Source of the DNA: Rhodoferax sp.
Lineage (GTDB): Bacteria > Pseudomonadota > Gammaproteobacteria > Burkholderiales > Burkholderiaceae_C
NCBI GenBank assembly: GCA_028711355.1
Contig: JAQTSL010000204.1
Location: forward strand, 1-6,690
Length of the DNA: 6,690 nucleotides
Direction of reading: 5' to 3'
The notes under the pieces were generated by a model, which saw only the letters and a program-made list of their open reading frames with translations, had not been told where the DNA came from and did not search any database. Shown piece after piece: positions 1 through 5,183 of this stretch. The position numbers and the translations under genes are program-made. Position 1 is the stretch's first letter, and each line of letters begins with the position of its first letter.

Positions 1-695
1 TGTTCGATTACATCCACCGCGCCATGCCCTGGAATGCGCCGCTGTCCCTGAGCTGGGATGACACGTATGCGCTGGTGGCCTATCTGATGAACCTGGCCAA
101 TGTGGTGCCAAGCAACTTTGTGCTCACCCGCGACAACGTGCAACAAGTCCAGGACATGCTGCCCAACCGCAATGGCATGACCTGGAATCACGGCATGTGG
201 CCCGGCAAGGAGATCGGTAATGGGGGTATCCCGGATACCCACAACGTCGAATGCATGAAAGACTGCGCTCCAAAACCCAAGGTCGAAACGTTCATCCCAG
301 CTTATGCCATGAACACATGGGGCAACCTGGCTGATGAAACCCGCCCCTGGGGTCCGATCCGTGGTCTGGTGACGGTCTCACAAGCCGAGTTGAAAAAGGC
401 CGAGGAGAAAAAGGCGTCAGCAGCCAATGACCCCAATGCCAAGGTGATTGCCTTGATCAAGGGCAGCGGCTGTATCGCTTGCCACAGTTTCGGGGACAAC
501 AAACTGGTTGGGCCGGGCTACAAAGAAATCGCCGGGAAGTATGCTGGTAAAAAGGACATGGTTGCCGAACTGACGACACGCATCATCAAGGGCGGCTCCG
601 GTGTCTGGGGATCAATGCCCATGCCGCCGCAGACCATCAGCGAAGCGGATGCCAAGATGATTGCCGAATGGGTTGTCGACGGCGCCAAGCAGTAA
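1..695 (+). CDS. soxD: SoxD, diheme cytochrome c subunit of sulfane dehydrogenase SoxCD (5' end outside window)
   Basis: The reading frame is open from the window edge; the first full codon is at base 3, giving 230 residues before TAA. The product is the C-terminal part of SoxD, the periplasmic electron-accepting cytochrome subunit of SoxC(D), which removes electrons from the sulfane sulfur bound to SoxY. The first residues, FDYIHRAMPWNAP followed by a YALVAYL-type helix, match the end of the first cytochrome c domain of SoxD, where the methionine of the MPWNAP segment is the likely heme ligand. A Cys-Met-Lys-Asp-Cys pair (bases 252-266) recalls the conserved cysteines of SoxD. A Lys/Ala/Glu-rich linker then leads to a second cytochrome domain with heme motif CIACH (bases 471-485) and a likely Met axial ligand in SMPMPP (bases 612-629). 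The N-terminal CxxCH and signal peptide lie upstream of the window. Family identification rests on remembered SoxD sequence patterns and the following sox genes; a related diheme cytochrome is the main alternative. Confidence 0.86.
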   Translation, partial: FDYIHRAMPWNAPLSLSWDDTYALVAYLMNLANVVPSNFVLTRDNVQQVQDMLPNRNGMTWNHGMWPGKEIGNGGIPDTHNVECMKDCAPKPKVETFIPAYAMNTWGNLADETRPWGPIRGLVTVSQAELKKAEEKKASAANDPNAKVIALIKGSGCIACHSFGDNKLVGPGYKEIAGKYAGKKDMVAELTTRIIKGGSGVWGSMPMPPQTISEADAKMIAEWVVDGAKQ

Positions 696-709
696 TACGT
701 TATTTAGAT

Positions 710-724
710 ACAGGGTTGCCCTGT
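710..724 (+). other. Small intergenic hairpin between soxD and soxY
   Basis: ACAGGG and CCCTGT form a 6-bp stem around a TTG loop. No T-run follows, so it is not a convincing terminator. It lies just upstream of the soxY Shine-Dalgarno sequence and could act as an mRNA processing or stability element; that role is inference only. Confidence 0.35.
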
Positions 725-731
725 TCACTTT

Positions 732-737
732 AAGGAG
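732..737 (+). promoter_or_regulatory. Shine-Dalgarno sequence that fixes the soxY start
   Basis: AAGGAG lies 7 bases before ATG 745. An in-frame ATG at 661 would lengthen SoxY by 28 residues and overlap soxD by 35 bases, but it has no such site and would bury the twin-arginine signal inside the protein. The 745 start is therefore chosen. Confidence 0.85.
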
Positions 738-744
738 AAGACTG

Positions 745-1218
745 ATGAATCAAACTCGTCGCCAGGTCATGCAGATCGGTGCAGGCGCAGCCGCCTTGGG
801 CGTCGCTGCAACGGCTGGTCTCATGCCGAACGTCGCCATGGCCGCTGACGCCCCGGGTTGGAATGCCCCCTTGTTTGAAGCCAAGTCGTTTGCCGACGCG
901 GCCAAGATCTGGGGCGGCACGCCCACCGAAAGTACGGATGTCACCATCATTGGCCCGGACATCGCTGAAAACGGCGCCGTGGTTCCTGTCGGTGTCAAAA
1001 GCAACGCTGCTGGCACAACGGCACTTGCCATCCTGGTCGAGAAAAACCCGACCGCAATGGCCGGCATGTTCAATATGACCGACGCTTCCGTGCCGAACGT
1101 CGCCACCCGCATCAAAATGGCGCAAACTTGCAATGTTTACGCTGTGGCGAAAGTCGGCGACAAGTTGCTGTTCAGCAAAAAAGAAATCAAGGTCACGCTG
1201 GGCGGCTGTGGCGGTTAA
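745..1218 (+). CDS. soxY: SoxY, sulfur-carrier subunit of SoxYZ
   Basis: SoxY is the periplasmic carrier on which thiosulfate-derived sulfur stays covalently bound during the Sox cycle. The 157-residue product ends in GGCGG, the diagnostic swinging-arm motif, with Cys155 as the sulfur-binding residue. The N-terminus has a twin-arginine motif (TRRQVMQ, residues 4-10), an Ala/Gly-rich hydrophobic stretch and a probable cleavage site after AMA (residues 31-33), so export as a folded protein by Tat is expected. The remainder (about 40-150) matches the immunoglobulin-like SoxY domain, including the RIKMAQT segment. A second cysteine, Cys129, lies in that segment and is not part of the carrier arm. 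The gene sits 49 bases after soxD and 76 bases before soxZ, with which it forms a heterodimer. Length, motif and neighbours agree, so identification is very secure. Confidence 0.97.
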   Translation: MNQTRRQVMQIGAGAAALGVAATAGLMPNVAMAADAPGWNAPLFEAKSFADAAKIWGGTPTESTDVTIIGPDIAENGAVVPVGVKSNAAGTTALAILVEKNPTAMAGMFNMTDASVPNVATRIKMAQTCNVYAVAKVGDKLLFSKKEIKVTLGGCGG

Positions 1219-1294
1219 TCGTCGCGCAGCTCTTGCATTGAAATCTTCCGAATTAGCTGCCAACCAGCATTCACCCAATTAAAGGAGTAACACT

Positions 1295-1606
1295 ATGGCT
1301 TTCCCGATGCGTATGCGGGCAAACGTCGAAGGCGACGCAGTTGTGGTTCGCGTGTTGATGACCCACCCAGAAGAAACTGGCCTGATGAAAGACAAGGCTG
1401 GCGCGGTGATTCCTGCGCACTTCATCCAGTCCGTGACCTGCAAAAGCAATGATAAGACGGTGCTGACCTGCGACTGGGGCACGGCGATCTCCAAGAACCC
1501 GTTCCTTGAGTTCCATTACAAGGGCGGAAAATCCGGTGACAAGGTGACCGTGTCCTGGATCGATAACAAGGGCGATACGTCCACTGCAGACACCACGGTG
1601 TCCTGA
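1295..1606 (+). CDS. soxZ: SoxZ, partner subunit of the SoxYZ sulfur carrier
   Basis: The 103-residue product is the usual size for SoxZ and begins with MRMRANVEGDAV, then the HPEETG segment, IPAHFIQ, and KNPFLEFHYKGGKSGDKV near the C-terminus, all typical of SoxZ. It has no signal peptide, as is normal for the family: SoxZ is known to be carried to the periplasm by Tat together with SoxY. Shine-Dalgarno AAAGGAG (1281-1287) lies 7 bases before the ATG. SoxZ stabilises SoxY and provides docking surfaces for SoxAX, SoxB and SoxCD. Two cysteines are present, Cys49 (in SVTCKSN) and Cys59 (in VLTCDW); the first position is a cysteine in other SoxZ proteins as I recall, while the second is not in the Paracoccus protein. 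Co-transcription with soxY is likely. Confidence 0.96.
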   Translation: MAFPMRMRANVEGDAVVVRVLMTHPEETGLMKDKAGAVIPAHFIQSVTCKSNDKTVLTCDWGTAISKNPFLEFHYKGGKSGDKVTVSWIDNKGDTSTADTTVS

Positions 1607-1613
1607 TGTTTTC

Positions 1614-1641
1614 ATGCGCGAGGCCGCAAGGCTTCGCGCAT
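1614..1641 (+). other. Long GNRA-capped hairpin between soxZ and soxA
   Basis: Bases 1614-1625 pair with 1630-1641 as a 12-bp stem (eleven Watson-Crick pairs and one G-T wobble) closed by a GCAA tetraloop, a stable GNRA fold. It starts 7 bases after the soxZ stop. The following bases (TCTGGTTTATT) are only moderately T-rich, so efficient termination is doubtful. It may protect the 3' end of a processed soxYZ mRNA or partly attenuate transcription into soxA. The structure is seen in the sequence; the role is inferred. Confidence 0.6.
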
Positions 1642-1661
1642 TCTGGTTTATTCACCGCTGC

Positions 1662-1667
1662 GAGGAG
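1662..1667 (+). promoter_or_regulatory. Shine-Dalgarno sequence that fixes the soxA start
   Basis: GAGGAG lies only 3 bases before ATG 1671, a short spacing. An in-frame ATG at 1614 would add 19 residues, but it lies inside the hairpin stem, has no ribosome-binding site and would put a long, poorly fitting n-region before the signal peptide. The 1671 start gives a normal MRNRTKK n-region and is preferred. Confidence 0.75.
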
Positions 1668-1670
1668 ACT

Positions 1671-2516
1671 ATGAGAAACCGTACAAAAAAGACGGCCATC
1701 TTGGCCGGGGTTGCACTACCCGCCATGTTGTGGGTCGGAGGATTTGCCAGTGAGGCAAACGCGGCCTCAATCACCACTGAGGGCAATCAATACCTTGCCC
1801 TCATGAACGAGATGGGCGGCAATCCCGCTGATTTCAATATCGACGACGGCAAGAAGCTTTGGACCGAAAAACGCGGCCCCAAGAATGCCTCAATGGAGCA
1901 ATGCAACCTGGGCCTGGGCCCTGGCGTGCTCAAAGGCGCTTATGCCCAGTTGCCACGCTATTTTGCAGACACGGGCAAGGTTCAAGATCTGGAATCCCGC
2001 CTGATTACCTGTATGGAAACCCTTCAGGGGTTTACTGAGCAGCAGGCTGAGCACGATGCATTCGCCAAGGAGAGTGGCAACGCAACACCTCTGGTGAACA
2101 TGGCGATGTATGTCGCTCATGAATCAGACAAAATGAAAATCGCCATCCCGCAAAATACGCCAGAAGAAAAGCTGGCTTACGAGAACGGCAAAAAACTGTT
2201 CTTCTATCGCGGCGGCCCGTTCAGTTTTTCCTGCGCAACCTGCCACTCAGAGAAAGACAAGCGCATCAAGATTTCTGCGCTGCCAGACTTGGTTGATACT
2301 GGGCCAAAGGGCGCAGCGGTGTCCTATGCGACATGGCCCGCGTATCCGAACTCGCAAGGCGTGGCGCGGACGCTTGAATGGCGGATGCTGGCTTGCTTCC
2401 GTCAACAACGCTTCCCCATGCCGAAAATGACGTCGAACGCTGTCATTGACCTGATTACCTACATGGGTGTGAATTCGAACGGCGCCACGCTGCAAACGCC
2501 GTCGTTCAAGCGCTGA
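1671..2516 (+). CDS. soxA: SoxA, one-heme cytochrome c subunit of SoxAX
   Basis: SoxA and SoxX form the c-type cytochrome that oxidatively joins thiosulfate to Cys of SoxY. The 281-residue product has a Sec-type signal peptide (basic MRNRTKK, hydrophobic core, cleavage near residues 31-32 after ANA). The catalytic heme motif is CATCH (residues 188-192), preceded by the FYRGGPFSFS segment. The conserved Cys242 in RMLACFRQQRFP is the persulfide-forming axial ligand, with Arg238 four residues before it. Where two-heme SoxA proteins have a second CxxCH, only Cys78 (SMEQCNLG) is present, with Cys114 (LITCMET) as likely partner; these probably form a disulfide replacing the lost heme. This fits the one-heme class known from Starkeya novella. 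It is followed 15 bases later by soxX, so the two subunits are surely co-transcribed. Confidence 0.96.
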   Translation: MRNRTKKTAILAGVALPAMLWVGGFASEANAASITTEGNQYLALMNEMGGNPADFNIDDGKKLWTEKRGPKNASMEQCNLGLGPGVLKGAYAQLPRYFADTGKVQDLESRLITCMETLQGFTEQQAEHDAFAKESGNATPLVNMAMYVAHESDKMKIAIPQNTPEEKLAYENGKKLFFYRGGPFSFSCATCHSEKDKRIKISALPDLVDTGPKGAAVSYATWPAYPNSQGVARTLEWRMLACFRQQRFPMPKMTSNAVIDLITYMGVNSNGATLQTPSFKR

Positions 2517-2531
2517 GATCGAGGAGACAAC

Positions 2532-3182
2532 ATGAAAAGAACCACTTTGTTTGTACTCATGACCGCAGCTGCTGGGGTGCTAGGCGGTTGCGCAGGCATG
2601 AACCAATCGGCTTCGAGCGGAGGCGATCCATTTGCGACCGCTTCATTCCAGAGCATCCTGAAAAACGATTTTGCACCCAAAGGGCAGGCAAAACTGGATC
2701 GCTTGGTGCAGACCAAACAGCAGTACGAATGTTCAAAGTATGAATATTTAGGAAAGCCAGTTCCTGCTGATGTGAGCAAAAAACTGGAGTCCGAAGCAAT
2801 GGCTGGCATTGTCTATCCGAAGGATGGTCAATTCCTTGGTGACTGGAAAGCCGGTCTGAAGATTGCGCAAAACGGCAAAGGCAAGCAATGGAGTGACAAT
2901 CCCGCCACGCCGAGTGGCGGTAATTGTCTGGCTTGCCATGAGATGGTCAAAAATGACCCATCACAGGGGAATATTGGTCCCTCGCTGCTCGATTATGGGA
3001 AGCTTCGTGGCAACAGTGAAGCAATTCTCAAGTACACATGGGGGCGTCTGTATGACTCTGCAGCGTACAACGCATGCAGCTGGATGCCCTCATTTGGCGC
3101 CCACCATATCCTGACCGAGCAGCAAATGAAGGACGTAATGGCGCTTTTGATGGATCCGAAGTCGCCTGTCAACGCAAACTAA
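2532..3182 (+). CDS. soxX: SoxX, monoheme cytochrome c subunit of SoxAX with lipoprotein signal and N-terminal extension
   Basis: SoxX supplies the electron-transfer heme of SoxAX and passes electrons to downstream cytochromes. The heme motif is CLACH (residues 132-136), followed by NIGPSL and the axial ligand Met185 in CSWMPSFG, all typical of SoxX. At 216 residues it is much longer than the roughly 155-residue Paracoccus protein: residues about 32-120 form an extension with Cys67 (YECSKY), PADV and FLGDWKAG. Such long SoxX proteins accompany one-heme SoxA in the Starkeya-type complex, and the extension may do the job of the separate SoxK subunit found in other lineages. The N-terminus (MKRTTLFVLM...) ends in LGGC with Cys20, a plausible lipobox, so the mature protein may be lipid-anchored. 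Shine-Dalgarno GAGGAG (2521-2526) lies 5 bases before the ATG. The gene ends with three consecutive in-frame TAA codons (3180-3188). Confidence 0.94.
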   Translation: MKRTTLFVLMTAAAGVLGGCAGMNQSASSGGDPFATASFQSILKNDFAPKGQAKLDRLVQTKQQYECSKYEYLGKPVPADVSKKLESEAMAGIVYPKDGQFLGDWKAGLKIAQNGKGKQWSDNPATPSGGNCLACHEMVKNDPSQGNIGPSLLDYGKLRGNSEAILKYTWGRLYDSAAYNACSWMPSFGAHHILTEQQMKDVMALLMDPKSPVNAN

Positions 3183-3207
3183 TAATAAAAAGCTTAATTT
3201 GAGTGGC

Positions 3208-3250
3208 GCCCGCCTGATCGCTATTGATTTGGCGGGCTTTTTATTTTTTT
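3208..3250 (+). terminator. Intrinsic terminator between soxX and soxB
   Basis: GCCCGCC (3208-3214) pairs with GGCGGGC (3231-3237) across a 16-base loop that can form a few further pairs (ATC with GAT). It is followed directly by TTTTTATTTTTTT (3238-3250). This is a textbook Rho-independent terminator in the plus direction. It ends only 15 bases before the soxB start codon, so soxB must be reached by read-through or from a promoter that overlaps this element or soxX. Confidence 0.88.
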
Positions 3251-3265
3251 GATGAGGATATTTGA

Positions 3266-5005
3266 ATGAGCCTGACCCGTCGTGAATTTATGGGCGTATT
3301 GGCGGCTGCTGCGGCCACTGGTTTCCCCATGGCCCGTGAAGCAACTGCCGCAGAAATCAAGAGCCTGTACAACCCGCCCAAGAGCGGCAATGTGCATTTT
3401 CTGCACATGACGGATAGTCACGCACATTTGCGCCCTGTGTATTTCCGCGAGCCGAACGTCAATATCGGTATCGCCGGAATGGAAGGGCATCTGCCACATC
3501 TGGTTGGTACGAACTATCTCAAGAGGGTGGGATTCAAGCCGAACACCCGCGAGTCCTACGGTTTCACCTACCTCGATTTTGACCGTGCAGCCAAGCAGTA
3601 CGGCAAGATGGGCGGGTACGCGCACATCGCCACTCTGGTCAAGCAATTGAAGGCCTCGCGTCCGGGCGCCTTGTTGCTCGACGGTGGCGATACCTGGCAG
3701 GGAACGGCGTTGTCGCTGTGGACCAAGGGCCAGGACATGGTTGATGCCCAGTTGAAATTGGGCGTGGATGTGATGACTGCGCACTGGGAATTCACCTACG
3801 GGCAAGATCGCGTCAAGGAAATCGTCAACAAGGATTTCAAGGGCAAGATCGACTTTGTCGCGCAGAACGTGAAGACGGCCGACTTCGGTGATCCGGTGTT
3901 TCCAAACTATGTGATGAAGCAGATGAACGGCGTGCAGGTTGCCATCATCGGCCAAGCATTCCCCTACACTCCGATCGCCAACCCGGGTTATCTGATTCCC
4001 GATTGGACTTTTGGTATTGACACCGACCACATGCAGAAGGTGGTCAAGGAAGTCAAGCAGAAGGGCGCGCAGCTTGTGGTCGTCATTTCGCACAATGGGA
4101 TGGATGTGGACCGCAAGATGGCCAGTCTGGTCGAAGGGATCGACTGCATCTTTGGTGGTCATACACATGACGGCGAGGCAGTCGCGGTGGAGATTCGCCG
4201 TCCGTCGGGCGGCATGACCCTGGTCACGAATGCTGGTTCTCACGGCAAGTTCATGGGGGTGATGGATTTTGATGTGCGTGGCGGCAAGATGGTCGGGTAC
4301 AAGTTCAAGCTGCTTCCGGTCTTCTCGGAACTGCTGCCTGCTGATCCGGAAATGGAGGCTTTGATTGCCAAAGTGCGTGCTCCGTACGAAAGCAAGCTGA
4401 CCGAAGTGCTGGCGCATACCGAAGGCGTGCTGTATCGCCGCGGCAACTTCAACGGCACCTGGGATCAGCTGGTGGTCGATGCGATGTTGGCTGTTCGCGG
4501 TGGCGATCTGGCGTTCTCTCCTGGATTCCGCTGGGGCGGCAGCCTATTGCCCGGTGCGCCCATTACGCGCGAAGACATGATGACCCAGCTCGCCATTACC
4601 TATCCGTATTGCACCCTGTCAGACATGACTGGCGAGACCGTGAAAAACGTGATGGAAGACGTGTGCGACAACCTGTTCAACCCGGATCCCTACTACCAAC
4701 AAGGCGGGGATATGGTTCGGTTGGGTGCACTGGAGTACACCTGCGCGCCGAAGGAGAAGATTGGCAACCGTATTCAGGACATGCGGCTGGGCGGGAAGCC
4801 GATTGACCCGAAGAAAACCTATAAGGTGGCAGGATGGGCGCCGGTGCAGCAAGCCAGCGCGACACCTGACAACCCGCCCATCTGGGACATCGTAGAGGAG
4901 TACCTCAAGCACAACAAAGTCATCAAGCCTCTGAAGGTCAATGAACCCAAGCTCATTGGGGTCAAGGGCAACCCAGGTTTGGCGAATTACAACAAAATGT
5001 TCTGA
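3266..5005 (+). CDS. soxB: SoxB, dimanganese thiosulfohydrolase
   Basis: SoxB hydrolyses sulfate from the S-thiosulfonate (and later the sulfonate) bound to the SoxY cysteine, in the periplasm. The 579-residue product has normal family length. A twin-arginine motif (TRREFMG, residues 4-10) and an Ala-rich core predict Tat export. The N-terminal metallophosphoesterase (5'-nucleotidase-like) domain shows the metal-binding motifs in order: DSH (Asp50, His52), GGDTWQG (residues 140-146, Asp142), HWEFTYG (from His173), SHNG (His276) and GGHTHDG (His299, His301). The SHGKFMG segment (residues 325-331) is characteristic of SoxB as opposed to ordinary 5'-nucleotidases. The rest, about 360-579, is the C-terminal 5'-nucleotidase-type domain. 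GAGGA (3254-3258) lies 7 bases before the ATG. A strong terminator directly precedes the gene and another follows it, so its expression may be set apart from soxYZAX. Confidence 0.98.
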   Translation: MSLTRREFMGVLAAAAATGFPMAREATAAEIKSLYNPPKSGNVHFLHMTDSHAHLRPVYFREPNVNIGIAGMEGHLPHLVGTNYLKRVGFKPNTRESYGFTYLDFDRAAKQYGKMGGYAHIATLVKQLKASRPGALLLDGGDTWQGTALSLWTKGQDMVDAQLKLGVDVMTAHWEFTYGQDRVKEIVNKDFKGKIDFVAQNVKTADFGDPVFPNYVMKQMNGVQVAIIGQAFPYTPIANPGYLIPDWTFGIDTDHMQKVVKEVKQKGAQLVVVISHNGMDVDRKMASLVEGIDCIFGGHTHDGEAVAVEIRRPSGGMTLVTNAGSHGKFMGVMDFDVRGGKMVGYKFKLLPVFSELLPADPEMEALIAKVRAPYESKLTEVLAHTEGVLYRRGNFNGTWDQLVVDAMLAVRGGDLAFSPGFRWGGSLLPGAPITREDMMTQLAITYPYCTLSDMTGETVKNVMEDVCDNLFNPDPYYQQGGDMVRLGALEYTCAPKEKIGNRIQDMRLGGKPIDPKKTYKVAGWAPVQQASATPDNPPIWDIVEEYLKHNKVIKPLKVNEPKLIGVKGNPGLANYNKMF

Positions 5006-5028
5006 TTGTTGAGCTTTCTTGCCTTTTT

Positions 5029-5060
5029 CAAACGGCCCGCCTTTGGCGGGCCGTTTGCTT
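5029..5060 (+). terminator. Intrinsic terminator after soxB, end of the sox operon
   Basis: A perfect 13-bp stem (5029-5041 with 5045-5057) encloses a TTT loop, 23 bases after the soxB stop. The T-tail is weak (TTTG in the stem, then CTT), but the GC-rich stem is very stable. It shares the 10-mer TTTGGCGGGC with the terminator before soxB. Confidence 0.78.
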
Positions 5061-5090
5061 GGAGGAGGCTCAAACCACGAGTGGGATCGC

Positions 5091-5112
5091 ACTTGAAGAA
5101 GTTTTCTCAAGT
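5091..5112 (+). other. Dyad-symmetric site upstream of pbpG
   Basis: ACTTGA (5091-5096) is inverted as TCAAGT (5107-5112), and GAA (5098-5100) can pair with TTC (5104-5106) inside it, leaving one bulged base. It lies just upstream of a possible promoter and could be an operator or a chance palindrome. Confidence 0.25.
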
Positions 5113-5120
5113 TTCTGATC

Positions 5121-5149
5121 TTGCTACTTATTCTGGCATTTGATAGGCT
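5121..5149 (+). promoter_or_regulatory. Possible sigma-70 promoter of pbpG
   Basis: TTGCTA (5121-5126) resembles a -35 box and, after 17 bases, TAGGCT (5144-5149) preceded by TG (5141-5142) resembles an extended -10 box. Matches are only partial (4/6 and 3/6). Position fits: it lies between the sox terminator and the pbpG start, with transcription expected to begin about 28 bases before the ATG. The rest of 5061-5183 shows no gene. Confidence 0.35.
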
Positions 5150-5183
5150 AGCCGTCATTGCTTCATTTTGAGTTGTTGCCGAC

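Noticed and set aside
673..701. Promoter-like pair TTGTCG / TACGTT at the soxD end before soxY
   Set aside because: Both boxes match poorly, and soxY has an operon-like position close behind soxD.
661..744. Upstream in-frame ATG for soxY
   Set aside because: It overlaps soxD and lacks a ribosome-binding site; the start at 745 has AAGGAG and begins a normal Tat signal.
3199..3227. Promoter-like pair TTGAGT / TATTGA with 17-base spacing before soxB
   Set aside because: The -10 matches only 3 of 6 positions and the element overlaps the terminator stem. It is too weak to annotate, although a soxB promoter in this area cannot be excluded.
3221..4417. Long open frame (398 codons) on the minus strand opposite soxB
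   Set aside because: It lies within the full-length soxB gene, has a His/Arg/Leu-rich composition typical of an antisense frame of a GC-rich gene, shows no known domain, and runs across the terminator hairpin.
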